Assembly: GCA_002104985.1 (NCBI GenBank)
Contig: MCGO01000013.1
Location: 558,001-622,000, forward strand
Origin: Rhizoclosmatium globosum
Taxonomy: Eukaryota > Chytridiomycota > Chytridiomycetes > Chytridiales > Chytriomycetaceae
Direction: 5' to 3'
Length of the DNA: 64,000 bases
The notes beneath the pieces were generated by a model. That model was not told the origin of the DNA. It ran no database searches and worked only from the letters and a program-made list of their open reading frames with translations. Positions 32,896 through 43,008 of the stretch are shown piece after piece. Made by a program: the position numbers and the translations under genes. Position 1 is the first letter of the stretch; every line of letters starts with the position of its first letter.

Positions 32896-33365
32896 GTGCC
32901 CGACTGTGTTCGCCTGATCAATACTATAACTCGCCTCGCACGGTCAACCATAACCCACAGTAACCCAAATACAGACAAAGGAATAACTCAAATCACGTGA
33001 CACATAAATCAAACAAAGGACACAAAGGAGTAACTCACGCACATAAACGGACAATGGAATACAATTCACTCAGGATTACACCCAGCTACTCGGCACTGTG
33101 GAACAAAGAAAGATACAGGATTGCCAACCCAACACACACAAAGACAAGACCGAAAACATGACATTTTACACAAAGACTCTTCCCCAAACAATCAAAGAAA
33201 TGAGATAGAAAAAAAGTAGGAACTAGTAAAAAAAAAAAAAAAAAAGAACAAACAACTAACATGAAACAAAAAATCACTAACTGAGCCAAACAAAGGAGAC
33301 CCATACCATAAAAAGCAGCCTAACTAACAATTGCAAAATAATAATTTGACACAGAAACAATAGTA

Positions 33366-34697
33366 ATGGCCCAAGACAAACCCCTAACCCTTGAAGAACT
33401 CGACGAAGCCATCACCACACCAACTAAACGGCAAGCAATTGGCAATAAGCTCGGTTTCGACGACAATGTCACTCTTCAGTTCATTGACATGAGCAGATCG
33501 TACATCTTAGCCGAAAACGCGAAGAAAGCCCACTTAGAAGAAGAAAACGAAAGGAAGTTGCAAGACAAAGCATTGATGGCACATAAGACCCTATCAACAC
33601 TACTGCTCAAGGCGCGTGTAGATTTTATGGATCTTGCAGATGAAGGTAGAGCACAAGAAGCAGCAGCCAAGAAGAAAGAAATTGATTCACTCCAAGAACG
33701 ATTGTCAATGGCAGCAAAGTCCCTCCCACCTTCTCACAACACTACCAACGCAAAAGTTAAGGACCAAGACACGACTGAACCCAAAGGAAAACCAAAATTT
33801 CTTAAACTCCCAGCAAACGCTCCACAATACAAACGCGCTTCGGCTTCGGTGGTCGACATTCTCCGCCACGGAGACGAATGTAGCAAGATGCTCAAATTAT
33901 TCAGCAATGAGAAAAGCCACCAGCTTGCAGGATTGCTCGCTCAAACAATTGATAGTTCGACACACCGACGCATTGGTGACCATGATAATGCAGATAGTCT
34001 GACGTCAGCACTCTTAGAAGAATCAATTGGAAAGGATTTCAGGACAGAGATGAAACAAAGACTAAGTCCTCTCCTTTCTTTGCCCTCGAACGCGACGACA
34101 GAAGAAATCAAGGACCTACATAGCACTTTGGAACTCGCTGTCAATTATATGCCCGATCATCACTTCGAAGATCTTTATATTCAAGTCCTGCCAACCAGAT
34201 TGCATCCAATGGCAATGAGCGAGAAAGGTAGCACTATGCATGTAAGGTTCAAAGCTGTCGAAGAATACCACCGTAAACTATCAGTGGCCCACTTAATGAC
34301 TTCTCAACAGCCAAGAGCTTACGGGCAGCTTCAAGTACGAGAAACACCAAGAGTTTACATTCCAATCGCAGATCAATGCACTCTACACCCAACAGTACCT
34401 CACTCCAACCAGGACTGTAATGCCCAAAAGAGAGCACGTGATGCAGCAACTCGAAGACAAACAGCTGAAAACCCCACAAGGCCAAAATGCGGTTACTGTC
34501 TAGAACTGCGTGCCAAAGGAGACGAAAGACCAAATCCAAACCACGACGAGGATGTTTGTTTCAGAAAACACCCTCATTTGCGTACCGAACGTCAAATAGC
34601 ACTGAAAAACTGTAGCATTCACATTGAACTCGACGACGTAGAGAATGACGACAATGAAACAGACGATATCATTGACGGCTTCTTGAACGGAATCTAA
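33366..34697 (+). CDS. gag: Retrotransposon Gag
   Basis: Intact 443-codon frame directly downstream of the leader, start ATG at 33366. The N-terminal half is charged and helical with coiled-coil character (LEEENERKLQDKALMAHK), the middle has the Gag capsid-like region, and the C-terminal part has a Cys/His cluster (KCGYCLEL...HDEDVC) preceded by another CTLHP...HSNQDC, resembling nucleocapsid zinc knuckles of variant spacing. It is the only complete gene of the element. A short non-coding stretch separates it from the pol remnants. Confidence 0.8.
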   Translation: MAQDKPLTLEELDEAITTPTKRQAIGNKLGFDDNVTLQFIDMSRSYILAENAKKAHLEEENERKLQDKALMAHKTLSTLLLKARVDFMDLADEGRAQEAAAKKKEIDSLQERLSMAAKSLPPSHNTTNAKVKDQDTTEPKGKPKFLKLPANAPQYKRASASVVDILRHGDECSKMLKLFSNEKSHQLAGLLAQTIDSSTHRRIGDHDNADSLTSALLEESIGKDFRTEMKQRLSPLLSLPSNATTEEIKDLHSTLELAVNYMPDHHFEDLYIQVLPTRLHPMAMSEKGSTMHVRFKAVEEYHRKLSVAHLMTSQQPRAYGQLQVRETPRVYIPIADQCTLHPTVPHSNQDCNAQKRARDAATRRQTAENPTRPKCGYCLELRAKGDERPNPNHDEDVCFRKHPHLRTERQIALKNCSIHIELDDVENDDNETDDIIDGFLNGI

Positions 34698-34895
34698 TCA
34701 ACAACTAAAATTCTCATCAATATTTATTTCACAATATTAAATAAAAAGCAGTACAAAAGATTTGCAATTACCAACACAAGAGAGTTGCAAACAAGATGCG
34801 AATATCTTTGTACCTCGGCACAAGAGATTTCCACTGAACCAGTATATAATGAGCATGCACAAAGAGTTGCCGCGGTATTATAGCATAAAAAGAAA

Positions 34896-35836
34896 ATGAA
34901 AGATCTCAATCCTGTTGGAGACACACCCAAGCCAGACGATTTCAAAACAAAGAGAGAAAGGATTGTAACCAGCCTCAATAACAATCTCTCTCCAGAGGAT
35001 ACAAAACGGGAACTATTCTTGAACAAAATCAAACCAGCTTTAGCAAGAGACGCTGCAGTACCAAAGGAAGCAAAAACTAACATTGTCGGCTCAGAAATAG
35101 CAATCGAGTTATACAACCATGCAGAGCCGGCACGTCGAAGAGTTTATACAATCCCTCACGCAAGACACATCGTTATTGACGATCAAATTGAAAAATGGAA
35201 GAGAGAAGGAAGCGTCAGAACAGTTAACGGTAAAAACGTATGGACAGATGAAGTAGAAGCATCTTTCCAAGTGTTAGGTCAAGCTGTAGCAAAAGCACCA
35301 ATCTTATCATTACCAGACTGCAACCATGAATTTCGCATTCATGCGACGCGTCAAACTCCGGAGTCGGAGCGATGTTATACCAAGATATCAATGGAGAACA
35401 GAAGTTACTTCAATTCTGTTCAAAGACTTTTTCAGATCGCCAAACTCGCTGGTCAGCAACACACAGGGAATGCCTCGCAATTGCCTTCGCATTAAAGAAA
35501 TTCCATCCTTTTGTCTACGGAACGCGCTTTGTCTTAGAAACAGATCACAAAGTACTTACATATTTATTTAGCCAAGAACACTTGAACGTAACATTGCAAG
35601 GGTGGATCTACAAATTCCTTTCATATGATTTCACAGTCACGCATATTCCAGGCCTTAAGGACCGCCTTCCCGATTACTTAAGCGGCATACTCACAAATTT
35701 CGAGACAGAAGTCCCAAGCGTCTTCTTAGGCACACACCAGCTCGCAGCTCGAAGTCAGAGGCAATACAGATCAAAGACCTTATGGAGTTCGACAAGACAC
35801 TTGGAAATGAATTTCAAGACGCAGACGTACAATTGA
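34896..35836 (+). pseudogene. pol: Retrotransposon pol remnant: RT N-terminus joined to RNase H, frameshifted
   Basis: The frame from 34896 carries the extreme N-terminus of a Ty3/Gypsy reverse transcriptase (YTIPHARHIVIDDQIEKW) and then jumps directly to the connection/RNase H region (WTDEVEASFQVLGQAVAKAP). The fingers/palm section with the catalytic YxDD box is absent, and there is no protease. A frameshift near 35370 moves the RNase H sequence (CSKTFSDRQTRWSATHREC, LETDHKVLTYLF) into another frame that ends near 35836. It cannot encode a working polymerase. Confidence 0.82.
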
Positions 35837-36663
35837 AAACCTGGGAACTTCAGCAACGATTACATAGGAAAATTCCGGCAGAATCGAAGCACAAAGCGTC
35901 GCTGGAAGGAGCACATGCCAGAGGCCACGGGTCACCAGAACCCATGGTACATTTATTATTTGAAGACGGTTGGATATGGCCAAATATGTTAAACGATGCA
36001 AAGGAACTAGCAAGCCATAGCCCCGAATGCCAAAAGTGGAACGTTGCAAAACGAGGCTTTCATCTCAGGCAATTGATAACTGCGAGTCTTCCGTTCGATC
36101 ATGTAGCAATTGATTGCTTCTCCGTATCCACGTCGTCGTTGCAAGGCCACAACCACGTACTTTCACTGACAGACGTCGCAACAAAGTTCACGATATTGCG
36201 AGCACTAAAAACTAAAGAAATGACAGAGATGACGAATAATGGCTCAGAATTTGTGAACAAGTTAGTTAAATCTCTTACGGAAACAGGAAAGGTAAATTTC
36301 AGACAAACGACACCGTACAACCCACAAGCAAACGGATTAGTGGAAAGACACGTTGGAATGTCGCATGATTTATTCAAGAAAATGTTACGAGGCAATTATG
36401 AGCAATGGGAAAGTGTAATTCCATGGTTGCAATATCTGAATAATCTAACTCGCACCCATAAATTGTGCCCATTCAGTTTGATGTTCAGCCCTTTAGCCAA
36501 TCATTTGACGGACTACTCATATAGCACAGCACTAGCAATGAGTTTAGAGGAACTGCTAGCGCGTAACAACAAAATGCAAGAATTAGTATTTCCAACAATT
36601 GAAGCATCCAGTAAATACTACAACACATACACGAAAATCAAATACGACAAAAAATTCATTTAA
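35782..36663 (+). pseudogene. pol: Retrotransposon integrase remnant with internal deletion
   Basis: The N-terminal zinc-binding region survives in part (GHGSPEPMVHLLFEDGWIWP), followed by the first catalytic Asp region (HVAIDCFSV). About 40 residues are missing before TNNGSEF, where the second catalytic Asp is replaced by Asn; the catalytic Glu region (ANGLVERHVG) is present. The frame ends at 36663 in a stop and continues in another frame as the chromodomain tail. Inactive on sequence grounds. Confidence 0.8.
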
Positions 36664-37111
36664 GAAAGACCGATTCCCTATTGATTATTACGTAATGACA
36701 ATTACGGGAAGACAAAACTCAAAAGACGAACGGTACAAAGGTCCATACAGAGTCGTCAAGCGTACCAAAGGTGGGACGTATTTCCTTTTAGATAGAGACG
36801 GGCACGTATTACACAGAGACTACGCCCCACAGCAATTGAAGCTTATTTCCAGCGACTTATCCGACGACTGGTTTGCGACAGGAGAAGTGGCAGATATTTC
36901 AGAGCACCAAGAAATTGACGGCGGGAAGGGATACTTAGTTCAATGGAAAAATCCTAAAGGTCAAACTTCTTGGGTGCCTTACGCTGATTTCCAGGATACC
37001 ACTAGTCTTCAAGACTATCACAAGCGAATCTTAAAACAGAAAAGAAAAGCAGTCGCAGTAGATGTGGATCGTGACGGAAGTACACGTAAAACTCGCAGCA
37101 AAACACAGTAA
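36599..37111 (+). pseudogene. Retrotransposon C-terminal GPY/F and chromodomain fragment
   Basis: This frame gives the GPY/F-like module (KYKGPYRVVKRTKGGTYFLL) followed by a chromodomain (EIDGGKGYLVQWKNPKGQTS, WVPYADF) and a basic tail. Chromodomains on integrases define chromoviruses, which target heterochromatin marks. The fragment is shifted out of frame relative to the integrase remnant. Confidence 0.82.
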
Positions 37112-37182
37112 CCAAGACTTTTTTCTTTTATTTCTTCCAGCATTCCTCTCCTTTTCACTTTCGCCTTCATTACTTTCAGTCT

Positions 37183-37194
37183 AGGGGGGGGTGA
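37183..37194 (+). other. Polypurine tract
   Basis: Run of A/G dominated by eight G immediately before the 3' LTR, the position and composition expected for the plus-strand primer of an LTR element. Confidence 0.75.
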
Positions 37195-37293
37195 TGTCGT
37201 CGTGTTATACTTTTCATGCTTCCAGAACAACATAATAAACAATGGATATCCAAGGGACTCTCTAATGTATCGCTAAGTCCTATGGAGTCCACA
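37195..37293 (+). repeat. 3' LTR (99 bp)
   Basis: Identical copy of the 5' LTR, followed by the target duplication ctgct and then by the resumed host exon. Confidence 0.93.
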
Positions 37294-37702
37294 CTGCTGC
37301 TGGACAAGGTCAGGTGCGGAAAGCTCCTCTGCCTCCTTCAATTGGTCAAAGTGGAGACGCAGTGAAGGCATTTGAAGACTATGAAAAGGAATTGGATGGA
37401 GATATCGTTGAACGTGTTTCTGTAACGCGTGATCATGGAGGAATCAAGCAGCGAAAGTATAATCAGTATGGCGATGTTATTGAAGAGTAGTATGTAATTA
37501 ACCCAATAAATATGAAACAAAATGACGGGTGATGTGATTGGTTATCCCCTTATATCGTGTCGAATAACCTTCTAGAAGTTCCCGTTTTTCTCCACCATCA
37601 GAGAGAACCTACTCCAACTCCACCCGTTCAGGAATCTCGCTAAACCATTTCGGAACCTTACACAAAACATACTACTATCCCTACATCAGCCTTTCGAAGC
37701 AA

Positions 37703-40235
37703 ATGGAAGCCACAGACTTTTCTATTCCCGCCCAACTTGATGTGGCAGAACAGCTTCAGCTTCCCTGGGACAATCTGACAGCCCAGCAACAGCAAGACCA
37801 AATGGCATTCCTCCAAGCTGTCCAGCAATACTCTCCAAATCAAGATTTCAATCCATTCTCAACATTCACTCAAGAGCTTGCTATGAGTGTTGCTAATTCA
37901 GGAAACATCCACTCCCAAATTCCATCCATTTCACATTCATCCTCCGAACCATTCAAGCGATACAGCTACAGCTCCGCTCCATCCTCAAAAAGAACATCGG
38001 CTCCAAAGAAAACAACACCCAAAAAGGACACATCAACTCCAGGCCCAGAAAAGAAAACTCTCGTCAGTATCTCATTCAAGAATATCGCGAACAAAGGAAT
38101 CCGAAACGGTGCATCTGCGAATACACCCGTGACACCCGTTCCATCTGCCGCGTCAAACAGCTTAAAAGCACGTCTTGCTGAAAAAATCAAAGCCAAAGTC
38201 CAAGACTTTTGTCAGAATCGGTTCGTGGAGAATCATGGAAAGCGGTACGAGCCTGTGGCTCCTCCAATGACGCAAGTATCTCAACACGTGCATCGCGGAG
38301 GCCAGCAGGATGATGGTTTGGATTGGGAGGCGGAACTGGCGGGGTTGGGAGTCGGTGTCAATAGTCAGACTCATATGCAAGATTTGAATGGATTGTATCG
38401 AGGAGAATCTAGTTCGTCATTTACGGGGAGTTTTGTTGGTTTGAGTGGGAATAGTGTTCTGGAAAGTATTAGTGAGGTTTCACCTATGATGAGTGAGAAG
38501 GTGATTGGTTCGAAGAAAGGTGGAGCATCGAGGAATACTCCAAAGTTGAATGCAAAGGAAGTCAGAGACACTAAGGTATGGGCGACCCCCGAAATTACTT
38601 CTTCTTGTAACATTGCTACAACAGAAACCTGCTCCGCGACAGACACCAAGACGCAAAGCAACTCAAGCACCAAGCCCAATCACACCCGTGCAATCAAATC
38701 AATCATCAACACCACAACCCACTTCAGCTCCCTCTTCCTCCATCATCCCTCACGCCTCATTACCCCCATGCATTGACACATCAACTCCATCCGACCACCT
38801 CCAGCACGAAACCCAAGAATACACCCCATACAGCGCAACAAGCACATCATCAACTTTCCCAGTCGGCTACCAAATGCTCTACCTCCCCGTCCAAGTCCCT
38901 CTCTCCCCTACAGACGCGTTCCTCTCCCCTCCAACGACCGACGCGGCTTCCTCAACACCAACGAAAAAACGCCCGCGAAGAGGAGACTCTGGACAGACGT
39001 CGCCCGTGGTTCAAGGTGGAACGCCTGTAACTCCTGGACAGAAGGAAGCGGCGTCGACGACGCAGAGGCAGTTGAGTCTGGGGAGCTTGTTTCATCCGAC
39101 GTTGCAGAGTCAATTGAGTAACGGGCAGTTGCTTGCGCAGTTGGGGCTTGGGACCCCGAGTCTTGGTGGGTTGTTTCCGTCCTCTGCGGCGTCGACTGGA
39201 GCTGGAGGGGTGTCGACGGAGGGTGGTGGTGGGGTTTCTGGGACGCCGATTGTCGGGGTTTGGGTTCCGCAGGGGGGTTGTAGGAAGGTTGAGAGTGATA
39301 TTTTGGATGGATTGGATAAAGTCCAGAGTCCTGTTTGTGGGACTGTTGATGCTGGGGCTGGAGCTGGTGGAGGGGCGAGTCCGTTGCAGTGGGCTTTTTT
39401 GCAGCAGAAGGAGTTGCAGTTGATGGCGTTGCAACTTGCAAGTGCTGGTTCGAATTCAGGGGGAAGTGGAGAGGCGACGACAGCGTGTCCACCGTCTTTG
39501 CTGAGGAGTGGAAGTCTTTCATTCTTGTTTAATGTTGGAGGATCGATTCCACCTGCGATTCCAGAGGAGGATGAAGACGATATTCTAGCACCGAGTCACA
39601 ATACACGTACGGCGAATAAGCGGAAGCGGTCAGGATCGATCAAGGGCAAAGAACGACTAGTTGACGATATCGTTGGCAATGGAAATACTCTTCCGACGGG
39701 AGCTCTTCAAGAACAGTTTCAGTTTATTCAGCTTCAGCCGGAACAATTAGAACAGTTGCAACAGCAACAAGAGCTACTCCAGAAACTTTATTACCAGCAA
39801 ATCATGGAACAACAAAATCAGTCACAAGCAAGTTCTGGAACCAATGTACCTAAACAAGATTCTGTGACAACGAAAGGCATTTTCACGCCACTACTTGGAT
39901 TCTCGTCGTCGGACTGGCTCAATTTCAGCAATCCAGGATCAATATCCGATTCTTCAGCTACTTCAAACGCAAAAGATGCACCTGCTCTTCAGTCACAAGG
40001 TCAAAATCAAATGTGGGGATTTGGTTACGTTCCTGTCACAGAAGCAAGTGGTACAAGGTCGGCTTTCATTCCTTTCAAGGAAGGAGGTTCTCTGATGCTC
40101 GGACCTGGAATCAATATGCTTCCTTTGGGAGGGTCGGGTGAATACAGTCCAGGCATGGGTGTCCTGTTGGGGCTTCCTGGAATGCCCACCACAACATCGA
40201 GTGCGACAAAAAGCAACCAGCAATTCCAGCTTTGA
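37703..40235 (+). CDS. Gln/Ser/Pro-rich protein, possible transcription regulator
   Basis: Two exons, 37703-38575 and 38625-40235, 827 residues. Most of the protein is low complexity: Gln-rich N-terminus (LTAQQQQDQMAFLQAVQQ), a Lys/Thr/Pro segment, Ser/Pro/Thr-rich middle, a basic motif NKRKRSGSIKGKE that could be a nuclear localisation signal, then a long Gln/Leu stretch (LQEQFQFIQLQPEQLEQLQQ) and a Gly/Met-rich end. Residues about 120-180 (KTLVSISFKNIANKG to KVQDFCQNRF) are the most ordered-looking part. No domain is recognised. Composition fits a nuclear regulator; this is inference. A C-to-G synonymous shift occurs near 38990. Confidence 0.72.
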
Positions 40236-40341
40236 ACATAACGATAATTGATAATATTGCATATAAACTTGTTCGTTCCCTTCTTCTTTCCCTCCCTCTG
40301 GACAATTTTCTAAGAACAGACCCCAAAACACCACACGTCAA

Positions 40342-42860
40342 ATGTCCTTCGTGGCACCACTCAGCTCAACGTCGTCCGCTGCGACACTCGCAACTGGCGA
40401 ATCCAATTTAGACCTTTTTCAGACATCTCCACTCAAAAACCAAGTTTATTCATTCCCCGCAAAACCAGTTCGAAGTGAAGAAAGCGATGACGACGAAGAC
40501 AACGAAGAAATTGAAACAGCCGAGCGTTTAATTCAAAAGCTCAACTCGGAACGAAGTCACAGAGGTCCGATGGCAAAAGCAAAGTGAGTGGCTTAGTATT
40601 GAACTGTGGTGGGATAGCCAGAGTATACACCCACTCGTCTACATTCTTTCTGATATTTGTTAACATCTAACTCATTTTACGGTATAGGCCAAGAAAGAAG
40701 GGCATCGACGTGGATAACGAACTAGACACAATCAACAGAAAACTGCTCAATGTCGGAATCGACGAAAACGCGGTTGCAAACTCGATTCCCGAAGATTCTC
40801 TTTACCTACCAAACGACCCTAGTGCTATCAGATTCCTGGTTAGTCTTTTTTTTAGTTCAGAATGACGTCTGAGCTGAAAGCATCTCTGCTTCGGGCGGGA
40901 TTCAGCTTCCAACCCACGCTCAACGAATCGTGTCGGCCTTGAATCATCATGTCCTGGATTACGTCTTGAATGCTATGAAGCAGATTAGAAGATATATGTG
41001 TGTTGGTGAGTTGCTGGCTTTTCGTTTTGGATGCAGTGGTGGAGGGGTTCTTGACATTGTCAACAGATGAAATCCCGGATAAGACTGAACGCGTGTTGGA
41101 TCTCAATGTACTTCCTAGAATTCGCGAGCTTTTGATTTCGTCTACTTCTCATATTCAGGTTTGGATTCCTCTCTTCATCTTTGTTTGACTTGAAGTTGAT
41201 ATAAAACACATGTAGTATGAAGCTTGCTGGATTCTCACAAACATCGCTGCTGGAAACTCTGGCCATACCTCTGCAGTCGTTAATTCAGATTTCATTCCAC
41301 CTCTCATTGCGCTCCTCACTTCTGAAACCGATCAAGTTCGTGTTCAGGCCGCTTGGGCTCTTGGAAACATTGCTGGGGACTGTAAAGAATACACGCAGTT
41401 ACTTCTTGATCATGGAATCATTCAGCCGCTCCTTGCTATTCCATACAGAATTTGCTATGACCGTAAAAAGGATATTCAAGCACGTCATGTAGTGTGTTGG
41501 GTTATCGCGAATCTCTGTCGATGGGACAATAAGGATTGGAAGCAGGTCTGTTGGTGTCGTTTTTCCATAACATGAAAATAACGTCTGAAAATAACAATAG
41601 GTCGAGCCGTGTTTTGAGGTCATTCAAGAGACTGTGTTGCGGTTTGACGATCAGGACGTCTTGTCGGAAGCTATTTGGGCCATGTCGAGAATCTTTCATG
41701 CAAAGAATTCTGGATGTGAGCAGTTGATTCAAGTTGATTTGATTCGCAAGTTGGTTCACGGAATGTGAGTTCACCGGCCGTTGTAATGCAAAGTCTAACC
41801 ACTAATTGTATACTATGTTTTAGTAATAGCCCTCGTTTGTCGGTGCAGACGCCGGTACTTCGGTGCATGACGAACATCTCTGGAGACTTGGATCCATCGC
41901 ACACACAGGTATGATATTGAGCCGTTCAACCAACGTTTCAGTCCGAGGCTAAATTCGACAATTAGGTTCTCATCGACGCCGGAATACTGGAATCTATCAA
42001 GAAAATTCTTTCAGTTGCTTACAACCACCAACCAGCCGTTATTGCTGAAGTCCTTCATTGTTTGTCGAATATTACCGCCGGAACAACGAGCCAAAAACAG
42101 GCTGTACATACTGTGGGACTCTTTAGACACGTTCATGATTTGTTGGGGAGTAGAGATATGAAGGTCCGAAAAGAAGCGTGTCATGTATTGAGAAACGCGG
42201 TGGATCGTGATGCAACTCCTGAACATTTCCGGTATGATCTTATTTTGACTTGGGTGATGGAACTAAGCAGTTCTATGCAGAGACGTTGTCGGCTCCGAAG
42301 GAGAAATCTTCCTTCCTCTCACAACACTTTTAGCTGATTCACAGGGCGACCTTTCCAGCCAACTTCACGTCATTGAAACCCTGAACATTATCTTTAGCCG
42401 TGGAAACGAGCCCGAAATCCGAGCCTTATACCCCAACTTTGAAGCGGCTGTCACTGGCCAAAACGTGTACGTTACAGCCATGACGGAGATGTCGCCACAA
42501 AACTTTGCGAATATTTTCAAAGTCTACGAAGCCCTCTTCCTAAGTCCTGACGATGATCTCGCGCCGTTAATGGTTCAGTGTGTTGTTGCCGAACGTGAAG
42601 TGCAGAAACAGAATGGAGTTGAAGAGAAGAGAGTTGTGGATGCTGTTGTTGGACACTTTAAGCCTGGACTTTCGGGTGCTGATTTTGTGAAAGCCGAGAA
42701 ATTGAGGAGGGCTGTTGCGAGAGATTTAGGGTTTATGATGGATCAGTATTTGCATGTTCAGAGGAAGAAGGTCGTAGATGATTTGATCGCGATGGATTTG
42801 ATTTCTGGGGGTTTGGAAAGGCTTGTTGTTGCTGTTAGAGGGAGAGAAGCGCAGGAATAA
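40342..42860 (+). CDS. Importin-alpha-like ARM repeat protein (divergent)
   Basis: Nine exons: 40342-40583, 40688-40838, 40906-41005, 41067-41158, 41216-41545, 41601-41764, 41824-41908, 41966-42231, 42281-42860, 669 residues. Armadillo repeats are clear: YEACWILTNIAAGNSG, VRVQAAWALGNIAGDC, HVVCWVIANLCRW, SEAIWAMSRIF, VLRCMTNISGD, IAEVLHCLSNITAG, matching the W/N ladder of karyopherin-alpha, the adaptor that binds nuclear localisation signals. The N-terminus is acidic with only a short basic patch (AKAKPRKKG), not an obvious importin-beta-binding domain, and the ARM array is followed by about 180 residues of helical sequence not typical of importin-alpha. It may be a specialised paralogue rather than the housekeeping one. 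Confidence 0.78.
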
Positions 42861-43008
42861 GGAGGAATTAATATTGAAAAGGGAATACTTGTTGATGGGT
42901 GGTAAATGTTTTAGTTTTCTTGATTAGAATCTTCATACATCAACTTTTTATCCAATCTCCAACTACGAAGCCACTTGCCTCCAAACCGACTGTCGCATTC
43001 CATAGAAC

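Larger units (their letters stand above)
32496..37293 (+). mobile_element. Ty3/Gypsy chromovirus-type LTR retrotransposon, internally deleted
   Basis: 4.8 kb element bounded by identical 99-bp LTRs that start TG and end CA, flanked by a 5-bp direct duplication ctgct (32491-32495 and 37294-37298). A G-rich polypurine tract (37183-37194) abuts the 3' LTR. Internal order: long leader with tandem repeats, intact gag, remnants of reverse transcriptase/RNase H, integrase and a C-terminal chromodomain, which is the order of Ty3/Gypsy chromoviruses. Protease, the catalytic reverse transcriptase core and part of the integrase core are missing and the frame is broken several times, so this copy is non-autonomous. 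Confidence 0.92.
31949..37490 (+). pseudogene. Small membrane-associated protein gene interrupted by an LTR retrotransposon
   Basis: Host-gene exons are 31949-32031, 32084-32210 and 32271-32495; the last resumes at 37299-37490 after the inserted element. The flanking reading frame (GGAA before, AGQGQVRKAPLPPS after) is continuous if the element and one copy of the target duplication are ignored, and the uninterrupted allele would encode about 208 residues. The middle has two modest hydrophobic stretches (IVYSTVGTMTVAGFIAD and VVTAAGGSMIGFWAGASV), somewhat like OCIA-domain mitochondrial proteins; this identity is weak. In the sequenced haplotype the product is cut after about 145 codons and fused to LTR-encoded residues, so the allele is probably non-functional or altered. 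Confidence 0.8.

Noticed and set aside
32697..32978. Minus-strand frame with repeated NRAPIGHGASLGFV
   Set aside because: The peptide repeat is just the translation of tandem DNA repeats in the retrotransposon leader.
33229..33246. A-run of about 18 bases, considered as a poly(A) tail of a retrogene or LINE
   Set aside because: It lies inside the LTR element's leader, without a target duplication or upstream coding remnant; most likely a simple homopolymer.
38908..39522. Long minus-strand open frame of 204 codons within the Gln-rich protein gene
   Set aside because: It is the antisense shadow of a Pro/Ser/Gly-rich coding exon; composition (His/Pro/Ser/Gln) follows from the sense codons and no domain or splice support exists.
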